From an uncultured Eubacteriales bacterium (GTDB lineage Bacteria > Bacillota > Clostridia > Christensenellales > Aristaeellaceae), in contig ONHI01000002.1 in the NCBI GenBank assembly GCA_900317565.1, positions 1 to 54,735 of the forward strand: DNA of 54,735 nucleotides, written 5' to 3'. The notes under the pieces were generated by a model that ran no database searches, was not told the DNA's origin, and saw only the letters and a program-made list of their open reading frames with translations. Positions 8,864 through 16,782 of this stretch are shown here, piece after piece (positions within the stretch are counted from its first letter, which is position 1; the number at the start of each line of letters is the position of its first letter). The translations under genes were made by a program, and so were the position numbers.

Positions 8864-10116
8864 CATTCGATCAAATCACCCTGCCCAACGGGCTGCGCAT
8901 CATCGGGGAGCGGATTCCCCACTTCCGTTCGGTGTCGGTGGGCCTGTGGCTGGGCTCGGGCAGCCAGTTCGAGACGGTGCCGGAGGCGGGCGTGAGCCAC
9001 TTTCTGGAGCACATGGTGTTCAAGGGCACCGAGAAGCGCACCGCCCGGCAGATCGCCGAGGAGATGGACGCGGTGGGCGGCCAGCTGAACGCCTTCACCG
9101 CAAAGGAGTGCACCTGCTTCTACGCCAAGGTGGTGGACGAGCACCTGCCGCTGGCGATGGACGTGATCGCGGACCTTGCGGTGCATCCCACCTTCGATCC
9201 CACTGAGATGGAGAAGGAGAAGGGCGTGGTGATCGAGGAGATCGCCATGGCCGAGGACACCCCGGAGGACCTGGTGCACGAGCTGCTGATGCTGGCCCAC
9301 TATGGCGACCAGGCGGTCTCCCGGCCCATACTGGGCAGCGAGGAGAGCGTCTCCGGGTGCAGCCGGGAGCGGCTTTCCGGCTATTGGGCCAGGATGTACC
9401 ACCCGGCGAACGCGGTGCTGGCCATCGCGGGCAATTACGAGTGGGCGGCGGTGCTGGAGCTGGCGCAGAAGCTGCTGGGCGACTGGAGGGCCGAGGGGCT
9501 GGACAAGCTGCCCTGCGTGACCCACGAGGTCAGGCCCACGATACTCACCAAGGCGAAGGACATCGAGCAGGTCCACATTTGCCTGGGCTATCCGGCGCTG
9601 CCCATGGGGGACGAGCGCAACTACGACATCTCCATATTCAACAGCGTGTTCGGCGGGGCCATGTCCTCCCGGCTGTTCCAGAAGATCCGCGAGGAGAGCG
9701 GCATGGCCTATACCGTGTACAGCTATCCCAACGCCTACACCGACACCGGCATGCTGTCGGTCTACGCCGCATGCAGCCCGGAAAACGCCGTGCAGGTGTA
9801 CGACATGATCCGCGAGGAGGCCCGCGCCATCGCCGAGGGCGGCATGACCCAGGCGGAGTTCACCATGGCCCGGGAGCAGCTCAAGTCCGGCTACATCCTC
9901 GGTCTGGAGTCCACCTCCGCCCGGATGCAGAGCAACGGGCGGCGGCTTCTGCTGATGGACGCCACCCGCACCGAGAGCCAGACCATCGACCGCATCAACG
10001 CCGTGGACTACGACGCCTGCAACGCGCTGATGCGCTGGATGCTCACCGCGCCCAACTCCGTCGCCCTGGTGGGCAAGGGCGTGGAGGAGATCGCCGGGAA
10101 GCTGCAACAGGATTGA
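8860..10116 (+). CDS. M16-family zinc peptidase (processing-peptidase-like)
   Basis: 418-aa M16 metallopeptidase. The inverted zinc motif HFLEH is at 47-51, and EEIAMAEDTPEDLVHE near 126 gives the third ligand Glu. The C-terminal domain carries the family's FGGAMSSRLFQKIREESGMA region. Homologues (B. subtilis MlpA/YmxG) sit just downstream of pnp, as here. The natural substrate is unknown; the family cleaves small unfolded peptides. AAGGAG lies ahead of ATG 8860, which overlaps the preceding stop. Confidence 0.93.
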   Translation: MTFDQITLPNGLRIIGERIPHFRSVSVGLWLGSGSQFETVPEAGVSHFLEHMVFKGTEKRTARQIAEEMDAVGGQLNAFTAKECTCFYAKVVDEHLPLAMDVIADLAVHPTFDPTEMEKEKGVVIEEIAMAEDTPEDLVHELLMLAHYGDQAVSRPILGSEESVSGCSRERLSGYWARMYHPANAVLAIAGNYEWAAVLELAQKLLGDWRAEGLDKLPCVTHEVRPTILTKAKDIEQVHICLGYPALPMGDERNYDISIFNSVFGGAMSSRLFQKIREESGMAYTVYSYPNAYTDTGMLSVYAACSPENAVQVYDMIREEARAIAEGGMTQAEFTMAREQLKSGYILGLESTSARMQSNGRRLLLMDATRTESQTIDRINAVDYDACNALMRWMLTAPNSVALVGKGVEEIAGKLQQD

Positions 10117-10152
10117 TACAGCGGGGGAAATACGCTTCACGGAGGCGGGAGG

Positions 10153-11763
10153 GTGTACGATAGCATGGAAACGGACGCGCTGCGGCGCGGGCGGGCGCAC
10201 TGGGCGCGGCTCGCGCTGGTGCTGCTGCTGGCGGCGCTCACCGCGATCATCGCCGTGCCCTGGCTCATACGGGACATGGCCAATGAGCTGCAGCGGCTCT
10301 ACAATTACGATTCAAACTACTATTTCGGCATCGGGCGGGCGCTGACCAAGGGCTACCGGCTGTATGCGGACATGTTCGACATCAAGCCGCCCGCGATATT
10401 CTATACCGCGGCGCTGTCCCTTGCCCTGACGGACGATTTCTACCTGACGAACGTGTTTTGCTTCGCCGCGCTGTGCGTCATCGGCCTCGCGCCTGCGCTG
10501 GCGGCTTGGCTGTATGCGCGCCGGGCTGGGCTGGACGGGCTGCGCACGGCGGAGCTGATGCTGCCCGTGCTGCTGCTGGGCAGCGCGCTGACGTTGTACG
10601 CCCATGTGCGCAGCGGCCACGGGCAGGTGGAGGCCTTCGGCGCGTGCTTCGGCACGCTGTACGTGCTGCTGATCAGCGGCATGCCCGCGGAGCGCATGCG
10701 GCCCTGGTCGCCGCGGCTGCTGCTCACCGCGCTGGTGCTGATGCTCTCGCCCATGTACAAGGAGCCCTTTGTCTTCGTGGCACTGGCGGCGGGGCTGCTG
10801 CTGTCGCGCAGCGGCAGGCAGCTGCTCTACCGGCTGGTGCTGCCGATGCTGTACGGCGGCATCATGGGCGTGGTACTGCTGCTGGCGACCGGCAACCTGG
10901 GCAATTACATCAATATCTACCTGAAATACATGCTGGAGACCTCCGTGGACAACACGCTGGGCAAGCTGCTGGCCGTGGATGTGGTGGCCCGGGACCTGTG
11001 GCACTTCAGCCCCGCCTTCGCCGCGTCCATCGGTGTGATGATCGTCGGCGCGGCGGTGGGGATCGTTCGGGACATGGCGGCGCGCCCGGGGAAGCTCGCG
11101 GGCCTGCCGCTGCTGGCGCTGGACGTGGTCAAGCTGCCCCTGGGCGTGTGCCTGACCAGCATGGCCATCGGCACCACCGGCGCGTACTTTCCCCATCACT
11201 TCGCCTTCGGCCTGCCGTTCTACGCGGCGCTGGTGGTCGCAAACGCCCGGTGGATCACCGAGTGCCTGACTTCCGGCGAGGCGCGTCCCACGCGGCGGGG
11301 CAGGATTGCCCTGGCGGCGGGGCTGGCGCTGTCGGCGGCGCTGCTCTGGGGCTATCCCACCTTTGACATGTACGACACCGGGCTGGTGGCGGACAGCGCG
11401 GAGATGCGGGCCGAGGCGGATTATATCGACGCCGCGCTGGACGCCCTCGGGGAGGAGCGCTACCAGTACTTCGGCTTCAACGGCCGCTGCGTCAACCACT
11501 ACACCCGCCACATCCCCATGGGCCCGGTGTTCGTGCAGGACTGGATGAAGGTGTCCGGCTGGAACATGCTGGGCCAGAAGCTGATGGGCCAGCTGCGGGA
11601 TTCCGACGTGGTCGTGGTGCAGGATCTGAACTGCGGCGACCTCACCGGCGCGATACAGGACATACTGGACGAGGAGTTCACCGACGTGCCGCCGGAGGGC
11701 ATCGCGCCGCCGGGGGAGGATTTCGAGTGCCAGGTCCTTTACCGCAAATCAAAGTACGTCTGA
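10153..11763 (+). CDS. Polytopic GT-C-type glycosyltransferase family protein
   Basis: 536-aa integral membrane protein with about ten hydrophobic segments. The first periplasmic-type loop carries YDSNYYFGIGRALTKGYRLY and then DMFDIKPPAIF. This matches the D(V/M)FDxKPP signature of PMT/ArnT-like GT-C enzymes, which transfer sugars from polyprenyl-phosphate donors outside the membrane. The C-terminal about 110 residues are soluble. GTG 10153 has GGAGG seven bases upstream; ATG 10165 is an alternative. The acceptor and sugar are unknown. Confidence 0.75.
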   Translation: MYDSMETDALRRGRAHWARLALVLLLAALTAIIAVPWLIRDMANELQRLYNYDSNYYFGIGRALTKGYRLYADMFDIKPPAIFYTAALSLALTDDFYLTNVFCFAALCVIGLAPALAAWLYARRAGLDGLRTAELMLPVLLLGSALTLYAHVRSGHGQVEAFGACFGTLYVLLISGMPAERMRPWSPRLLLTALVLMLSPMYKEPFVFVALAAGLLLSRSGRQLLYRLVLPMLYGGIMGVVLLLATGNLGNYINIYLKYMLETSVDNTLGKLLAVDVVARDLWHFSPAFAASIGVMIVGAAVGIVRDMAARPGKLAGLPLLALDVVKLPLGVCLTSMAIGTTGAYFPHHFAFGLPFYAALVVANARWITECLTSGEARPTRRGRIALAAGLALSAALLWGYPTFDMYDTGLVADSAEMRAEADYIDAALDALGEERYQYFGFNGRCVNHYTRHIPMGPVFVQDWMKVSGWNMLGQKLMGQLRDSDVVVVQDLNCGDLTGAIQDILDEEFTDVPPEGIAPPGEDFECQVLYRKSKYV

Positions 11764-11776
11764 CAGGCGAAGGACA

Positions 11777-11835
11777 CGCCCCATCCCGATACCGCATACC
11801 ATGAAGCATGGAGGCGATCGGGATGGGGCGTTTTT
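11777..11835 (+). terminator. Intrinsic terminator after the GT-C gene
   Basis: A 14-bp perfect stem, CGCCCCATCCCGAT (11777-11790) with ATCGGGATGGGGCG (11817-11830), a 26-nt loop and TTTTTG. The SD and start codon of the next small gene lie in its loop and right arm. Confidence 0.8.
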
Positions 11836-11999
11836 GCAATTACCGGCCCGGCAACGGCGGCACCCGCGCGGCGGGCGTCGCGCTGATGGTCGCGGGCGTA
11901 TTGATGTTTCTGATATTCGTGCCCCGCTGGGTCTGGACCAGCGCGCTGGGCGTGTGCATGATCAGCGTGGGTTATCTGCTGTGGCGGTTTGGGGGATAG
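11823..11999 (+). CDS. Small two-helix membrane protein
   Basis: 58 aa. After a short basic start (MGRFCNYRPGNGGTRAAG) there are two hydrophobic segments, GVALMVAGVLMFLIFV and TSALGVCMISVGYLLW. ATG 11823 has GGAGG 8 nt upstream (11810-11814), better placed than the earlier ATG 11808. No family is recognised. The start lies inside the terminator stem of the upstream gene, so translation may depend on a transcript in which that stem is open. Evidence for a gene is the good SD and the clean transmembrane pattern. Confidence 0.6.
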   Translation: MGRFCNYRPGNGGTRAAGVALMVAGVLMFLIFVPRWVWTSALGVCMISVGYLLWRFGG

Positions 12000-12020
12000 G
12001 AGGCATGCCGGAAAAGGAAT

Positions 12021-12057
12021 GCGCCCCGTCCGCCGGGCTTGCCGGGGATTGGGGCGC
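12021..12057. terminator. Possible convergent terminator
   Basis: GCGCCCC (12021-12027) pairs with GGGGCGC (12051-12057), with imperfect inner pairing. It lies between two convergent genes. There is no T-run, so the call is weak. Confidence 0.35.
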
Positions 12058-12068
12058 GTCGGGCCTGG

Positions 12069-12296
12069 TCAACAGCTCAGGCTTTGCAGTTCGTCCAGCA
12101 GGGCGTCACAGTGGTCGGAATAGACCTCCAGGGTGATGGGCTTTGAGCGTTCGAGACTGCACACGCCGAGGATGGACTTGCCGTCTACGACGTATCGACC
12201 CTGCCGGAGCTGGATGATGAAGGGATAGCGATTGGTGATGTTGACCAGCTTGCTCACATGATCGTTATTGTTCAGGGCGATGTCCAGGGTCCTCAT
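12069..12296 (-). CDS. HPr-like protein lacking the phospho-His motif
   Basis: 75-aa protein with the HPr fold pattern: GRYVVDGKSILGVCSL aligns with the Ser46 region of HPr, and a C-terminal helix follows. The HARPA active-site motif that carries phospho-His15 is absent; the region reads NNNDHVSKLVNITNRYPFII. It therefore cannot be a standard PTS phosphocarrier. Such HPr-related proteins are common in Clostridia, where their role is unknown; regulatory binding through the Ser46-like face is one option. GGAGG precedes ATG 12296. The gene is AT-richer than its neighbours. Confidence 0.75.
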   Translation of the reverse strand: MRTLDIALNNNDHVSKLVNITNRYPFIIQLRQGRYVVDGKSILGVCSLERSKPITLEVYSDHCDALLDELQSLSC

Positions 12297-12475
12297 TGCC
12301 TCACCTCCATTCTGACGGGATGTCGGGCGCTATTAATTAGATTACCTGATTATAACATGGTGAAAAATATTTGTCAAGTGCTTGAATTAATAAAAACGCA
12401 ATCATAAGGACCTCTAATATCAACCAAAGTGCAATGCATGGGTAACGCAGAGCGGGCACGAGGGCAAGTTTACCC

Positions 12476-12505
12476 TTGACTAATCCCGCCCGGGTTGTGT
12501 ATCAT
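12476..12505 (+). promoter_or_regulatory. Promoter for the metal-exporter transcript
   Basis: TTGACT (12476-12481), an 18-nt spacer and TATCAT (12500-12505). The predicted start, near 12511, is exactly where the riboswitch begins. Confidence 0.75.
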
Positions 12506-12510
12506 GGCGC

Positions 12511-12611
12511 AAAGACCTGAACAGGCCCCTGGGAGCCGGGTCACGCAAGTGATAGCGGAGGCATTCCATCCGCGGGACAGTCATAGTATGACGTGCCCCG
12601 CGTTTTGTTTT
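12511..12611 (+). promoter_or_regulatory. NiCo (czcD-type) riboswitch with terminator platform
   Basis: The leader folds as a four-way junction. Hairpins are at 12540-12553 (GTCAC-GCAA-GTGAT), 12555-12573 (GCGGA...TCCGC) and 12580-12592 (GTCAT-AGT-ATGAC). Junction blocks recall the czcD/NiCo class: GAACAGG, GGAGCCGGG, GCGGGACAG and GTGCC. CGCGGG (12571-12576) can instead pair with CCCGCG (12597-12602) to form a terminator followed by TTTTGTTTT. Ligand binding would hold the junction and block this stem, so this would be an ON switch. The gene after it is a CDF metal exporter, as in known cases. The class match is from memory of the consensus. Confidence 0.78.
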
Positions 12612-12633
12612 GGGGCTCGAGGGAGGTATGGAC

Positions 12634-13506
12634 ATGGAAGACACGACGCGCGCGGCGATGCGGGTCTCCGGCGTGAGCATCGCGGTGAACCTGCTGCTGT
12701 CGCTGGCGAAGCTGGCGGCGGGGCTGATCGCCCGGTCCGGCGCGATGATCTCCGACGCGGTGCACTCCGCGTCGGACATATTCAGCACGGTGATCGTGAT
12801 GATCGGCGTGCGGCTGTCCGGCAAGGCCGCGGACCGGGAGCACCCCTACGGCCACGAGCGCATGGAGTGCGTGGCGGCCATCGTGCTGGCGGTGGTGCTG
12901 CTGATCACCGGGCTGGCTATTGGCTGGTCCGGCGCGCAGAAGCTGCTGTCCAGTCAGCGGGACGCGCTGCCCGTGCCGGGGCTGCTGGCGCTGCTGGCCG
13001 CGGTGGTGTCCATCGCGGTCAAGGAGGGCATGTTCTGGTACACCCGCTACCACGCCCGGCGGCTGGGCTCCCCGGCGCTGATGGCCGACGCCTGGCACCA
13101 TCGCTCCGACGCGCTCAGCTCCATCGGCGCGCTGGTGGGCATCGCCGGGGCACGGATGGGGCTGCGGGAGCTGGACCCGCTGGCCAGCGTGGTGATCTGC
13201 GCCTTCATCGCCAAGGCCGCCTTCGACATCTTCCGGGACGCCGTGGACAAGATGGTGGACCACAGCTGCGACCCCGCCACGGAAAAGGCCATACGGGGCT
13301 GCGTCGAGGGGCACGACCAGGTGCGGCGCGTGGACCTGCTGCGCACCCGGGAGTTCGGCAGCCGCATGTACATTGAGCTGGAGATCGCCCTGGACGGCGC
13401 ATTGACGCTGGAGCAGTCCCACGCCATCGCCGAATCGGTCCACGACGACGTGGAGAAGGCCTTCCCGAAGGTGAAGCACATCATGATCCACGTGAATCCC
13501 GCGTGA
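12634..13506 (+). CDS. Cation diffusion facilitator metal exporter
   Basis: 290-aa CDF transporter, a proton antiporter exporting divalent metals across the cytoplasmic membrane. About six membrane segments are followed by the cytoplasmic ferredoxin-like domain. The transport site is visible as H44xxxD48 in TM2 (DAVHSASD) and H155xxxD159 in TM5 (DAWHHRSDALSS). HxxxD pairs in both helices fit Zn/Co/Ni-type CDFs rather than DxxxD Mn types. ATG 12634 is 7 nt after GGAGG; ATG 12628 would be too close. With the upstream riboswitch, the likely job is Co/Ni efflux. Confidence 0.92.
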   Translation: MEDTTRAAMRVSGVSIAVNLLLSLAKLAAGLIARSGAMISDAVHSASDIFSTVIVMIGVRLSGKAADREHPYGHERMECVAAIVLAVVLLITGLAIGWSGAQKLLSSQRDALPVPGLLALLAAVVSIAVKEGMFWYTRYHARRLGSPALMADAWHHRSDALSSIGALVGIAGARMGLRELDPLASVVICAFIAKAAFDIFRDAVDKMVDHSCDPATEKAIRGCVEGHDQVRRVDLLRTREFGSRMYIELEIALDGALTLEQSHAIAESVHDDVEKAFPKVKHIMIHVNPA

Positions 13507-13545
13507 AAAATCACCTGCCGCATTGCGGCAGGTGATTTTTCACGC
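13501..13545. terminator. Bidirectional terminator
   Basis: GCGTGAAAAATCACCTGCCGC and its exact complement flank a short ATT loop. A-run and T-run arms serve both the CDF gene (+) and the convergent GH43 gene (-). Confidence 0.9.
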
Positions 13546-14400
13546 CTTCAATATGCCATCGGCTTCCACGACCTCCCGGAACACCGGGCGCTCCTTCAGG
13601 TGCTCGTTCGGGCTGTGCAGCGTCAGCAGCAATTTGCCCTCCCGCGTCCGGAACACCATGCCGTGGCCGCCGTCGTTCATGAACAGGGGCTCCACCTGGC
13701 GCCAGGGGCCGGCCAGGTCGCCGCTGTCGGAGCGGGCCTGGGCCTCGGTGTAGCCGCCCTGGGAGAAGCTGGCCCACAGGCACACCAGGCTGCCGTCCGC
13801 CAGCCGCCACAGGAAGGGACCGTCGGTGACGTAGCCCTCCATGCCCGAGGAATGGCGCATCCTGCGGCACCAGGTCGCCTCCGAGGCGTGGAACAGCACC
13901 CGGGGCTCCCCGGCGGCGGCGCGAAGGTCCTCCGTCAGCGGCAGGGTGCACACGCTGCCGTCCCCGGCCTGGACCCATTCATGGCAGAACACCATCCAGG
14001 GCTTTCCCTCGCCGTCCACGTGGAAGGTGCCGTCCAGGCACTCCCACTCCGGCGGGGTCACCGGGCCCTCCGACCAGGGCGCGAAGGGACCCAGCGGCCC
14101 GTCGGCCCGCAGGATCGCGGTGCCTCGGCGGCGCGCGTCGCTCTTGAAGGAGGCGAACATGTAAAAGCCGCCCCGGTAGGGATGGACCTCCGGAGCCCAG
14201 TAGTTGCGGTCGGCCCAGAAGCTGCCGTCGTTGTGGAAGCACTCGGTGGGGCCGTCCCAGTGGACAAGGTCCCGGCTGGCATAGACGTCGAAGCCGTCCG
14301 CCGGGCCCCAGCAGGACGCGCCCCGGGTGCCGTAGAGGTAATACACACCGTCGTGAAGCAGCACATAGGGGTCGCGCAGGTTGATATCGGAAATCAGCAT
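13540..14400 (-). CDS. Glycoside hydrolase family 43-like enzyme
   Basis: 286-aa five-bladed beta-propeller hydrolase, probably an arabinofuranosidase, xylosidase or galactosidase. The three GH43 acidic positions are seen in order: Asp in LRDPYVLLHDGVYYLYGT (general base), Asp in CLDGTFHVDGEGKPW (pKa modulator) and Glu in MEGYVTDGPFLW (general acid). WAPEV is also typical. No signal peptide, so it is cytoplasmic and acts on imported oligosaccharides. ATG 14400 follows GGAGG; a longer reading to 14487 runs through the promoter and is rejected. It diverges from the alpha-galactosidase cluster. Confidence 0.88.
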   Translation of the reverse strand: MLISDINLRDPYVLLHDGVYYLYGTRGASCWGPADGFDVYASRDLVHWDGPTECFHNDGSFWADRNYWAPEVHPYRGGFYMFASFKSDARRRGTAILRADGPLGPFAPWSEGPVTPPEWECLDGTFHVDGEGKPWMVFCHEWVQAGDGSVCTLPLTEDLRAAAGEPRVLFHASEATWCRRMRHSSGMEGYVTDGPFLWRLADGSLVCLWASFSQGGYTEAQARSDSGDLAGPWRQVEPLFMNDGGHGMVFRTREGKLLLTLHSPNEHLKERPVFREVVEADGILKA

Positions 14401-14427
14401 GACACACCTCCGCTTGCATTTTGTTGC

Positions 14428-14457
14428 ATTATAGCACGTTTTTCCATCCCTTGCCAA
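14428..14457 (-). promoter_or_regulatory. Promoter of the GH43 gene
   Basis: Read on the minus strand: TTGGCA (14457-14452), an 18-nt spacer and TATAAT (14433-14428). Its -35 box overlaps that of the divergent promoter. Confidence 0.8.
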
Positions 14458-14479
14458 TCCCCCGGTGAGATGATATAAT
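14451..14479 (+). promoter_or_regulatory. Promoter of the alpha-galactosidase operon
   Basis: TTGCCA (14451-14456), a 17-nt spacer and TATAAT (14474-14479). The leader to ATG 14599 is about 110 nt. No clear operator is seen besides the shared TTGCCAA. Confidence 0.8.
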
Positions 14480-14598
14480 TGTAGCATCGGTATGCCGCCT
14501 TGTCTGCCGTCGGTTTACGGGATAAAATATCCGCGGCGGGCCATGCGCGCGATAAAATGAAATGTCATAACAATCACATCATCGAGGAGGAATACACC

Positions 14599-16782
14599 AT
14601 GGTTGAGATCCTGCGCGAGGGCAATGTCTTTCACCTGAGGAACGATCAGATCAGCTATGTGCTCTGCGAGCTGGAGGGCGGCGTGCTGGCCCACCTGTAC
14701 GCGGGGCCGAGGCTTTCGAAGCTGGACCCGGTCAACCGGCTGCGCCATGCGGGCCTGCCCGTGGACGGCTTCAGCGTGCAGGAGTGCGCGCTGGACAAGC
14801 TGCCCCAGGAGTATCCCTCCTTCGGGCTGGGCGACATGCGCGAGGGGGCGCTGACCGTGGAGGCCCCGGACGGCAGCTGCGCGGTGGACCTGCGGCTCGT
14901 CTCCGCCGAGATCCTCCAGCAGAAGCCCGCGCTGGAGGGCCTGCCCGCCACCCGCGGCGAGGGCGCGGCGGCGCTGAAGCTGAAGCTGCGCGACGCCCAC
15001 ACCGGGCTCGAGGCGGAGCTGAACTACGCCATCTACGGCGATTGCCCCGTGGTGGCCCGCAGCGCGCGGCTGACCAACGGGGGCGACGCGCCGCTGAGCG
15101 TCACCCGGGCCATGAGCCTCTGCCTGGACATGGCGGACGACAATTGGGAGCTGATCACGCTGACCGGCAGCTGGGCGCGGGAGCGCCACCTGCATCGCAG
15201 GCCGCTGGTGCAGGGCCATCAGGGCGTGGCCAGCCAGCGCGGCGCGAGCAGCCTGCAGGCCTCGCCCTTCATGGCGCTGGTGCGCCGGGACACCACCGAG
15301 GCCGCGGGCGAGGCGCTGGGCGTGGCGCTGATCTACAGCGGCAATTTCGTCGCCACCGCCGAGGTCGACCACTACGGCGCGACCCGGCTGCTGACGGGCA
15401 TCAACGACAATGACTTCGCCTGGCGGCTGGAGCCCGGCGAGAGCTTCCAGACCCCCGAGGCGGTCGTGTGCTACTCCGCGGAGGGCATCGGCGGCATGAG
15501 CCGCGGCTTCCACCGGCTGTGGGAGAACCACCTGCTGCCGAAGAAGTGGGTCGGCAAGCCCCGCCCGGTGCTGCTGAACAGCTGGGAGGCCGCCTATTTC
15601 GACTTCGACGCCGACAAGCTGGTGGCCATCGCCAAGGCCGCCGCGGACGCGGGCGTGGAGCTGTTCGTGATGGATGACGGCTGGTTCGGCCACCGCGATG
15701 ACGACACCACCTCCCTGGGCGACTGGTACGTGGACAAGAAAAAGCTGCCCGACGGCTTGAAGTCCCTGGGCGACCGGGTGCGGGCGCTGGGCATAGAGTT
15801 CGGCATCTGGATGGAGCCGGAGATGGTCTCCCCGGACAGCGACCTCTATCGGGCGCATCCCGATTGGGCGCTGCACATCGAGGGCAGGGACTACATCACC
15901 TCCCGCCACCAGCTGACCCTGGACCTGGGCCGTCAGGACGTGCAGGACTTTATCGTGGACGCCGTGACCACCACGCTGAAGGACAGCGGGGCCAGCTATC
16001 TGAAGTGGGACATGAACCGCCACTTCTCCAACATCGGCTCCTCCGCGCTGCCCGCGAACCGGCAGAAGGAGGTGCCCCACCGCTATATCCTGGGCCTGTA
16101 CGCCGTCATGGAGCGCCTGGTGAAGGCCTTCCCGGACGTGCTGTTCGAGGGCTGCTCCTCCGGCGGCGGGCGCTTTGACGCGGGCCTGCTGTACTACGTG
16201 CCCCAGTATTGGTGCTCCGACAACACCGACGCGCTGTGCCGCTGCCAGATCCAGTACGGCACCACGCTGGTGTTCCCGGCCTCCACGATGGGCAGCCACG
16301 TCAGCGCCGTGCCGAACCACCAGACCGGCCGCGTCACCCCGCTGGAGAGCCGCTTCGCCGTGGCCATGGGCGGCGCGTTCGGCTATGAGCTGGACCCCCG
16401 GAAGCTGTCCGACGAGGACCGCAAGCAGCTGCGCGGCCAGATCGACTACGCCGCCCGCACCCAGGAGCTGCGGCTGTACGGCGACTTCTACCGGCTGCTG
16501 TCCCCCTTCGAGGGCAACGACACCGCCTGGATGTCCGTCTCGAAGGACAGGAGCGAGGCCATATTCACCTTCGTGCGGGCGCTGGCCCAGCCCAACGCCA
16601 TGCCGCCGCTGGTGCGCATGCGCGGGCTCGATCCGGCGAAGCGCTACAGGGTGGAGGAGACCGGCGAGGTCTACGGCGGCGACGAGCTGATGCAGGTGGG
16701 CCTGTGCTGCCGTCTGCATCCCTTCGGCAGCGGCGACGCCGCGTCCCTGCTGTACACGCTGAAGGCGGTGGATGAGGCGTGA
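14599..16782 (+). CDS. GH36 alpha-galactosidase
   Basis: 727-aa retaining alpha-galactosidase that removes terminal alpha-1,6-galactose from raffinose-type or galactomannan oligosaccharides. An N-terminal beta-sandwich (about 1-320) precedes the TIM barrel. Catalytic residues are visible: nucleophile Asp471 in LKWDMNR and acid/base Asp541 in WCSDNTDA, 70 residues apart as in characterised GH36 enzymes. FVMDDGWFG, WMEPEMVSP and CSSGGGRFD are further family blocks. No signal peptide, so cytoplasmic. ATG 14599 has GAGGAGG 8 nt upstream. First gene of a four-gene glycan operon. Confidence 0.96.
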   Translation: MVEILREGNVFHLRNDQISYVLCELEGGVLAHLYAGPRLSKLDPVNRLRHAGLPVDGFSVQECALDKLPQEYPSFGLGDMREGALTVEAPDGSCAVDLRLVSAEILQQKPALEGLPATRGEGAAALKLKLRDAHTGLEAELNYAIYGDCPVVARSARLTNGGDAPLSVTRAMSLCLDMADDNWELITLTGSWARERHLHRRPLVQGHQGVASQRGASSLQASPFMALVRRDTTEAAGEALGVALIYSGNFVATAEVDHYGATRLLTGINDNDFAWRLEPGESFQTPEAVVCYSAEGIGGMSRGFHRLWENHLLPKKWVGKPRPVLLNSWEAAYFDFDADKLVAIAKAAADAGVELFVMDDGWFGHRDDDTTSLGDWYVDKKKLPDGLKSLGDRVRALGIEFGIWMEPEMVSPDSDLYRAHPDWALHIEGRDYITSRHQLTLDLGRQDVQDFIVDAVTTTLKDSGASYLKWDMNRHFSNIGSSALPANRQKEVPHRYILGLYAVMERLVKAFPDVLFEGCSSGGGRFDAGLLYYVPQYWCSDNTDALCRCQIQYGTTLVFPASTMGSHVSAVPNHQTGRVTPLESRFAVAMGGAFGYELDPRKLSDEDRKQLRGQIDYAARTQELRLYGDFYRLLSPFEGNDTAWMSVSKDRSEAIFTFVRALAQPNAMPPLVRMRGLDPAKRYRVEETGEVYGGDELMQVGLCCRLHPFGSGDAASLLYTLKAVDEA

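Noticed and set aside
12511-12611. Mn riboswitch (yybP-ykoY) ahead of the CDF gene
   Set aside because: The four-way junction and the GGGACAG/GTGCC blocks fit NiCo better, and the exporter's HxxxD sites do not look Mn-type.
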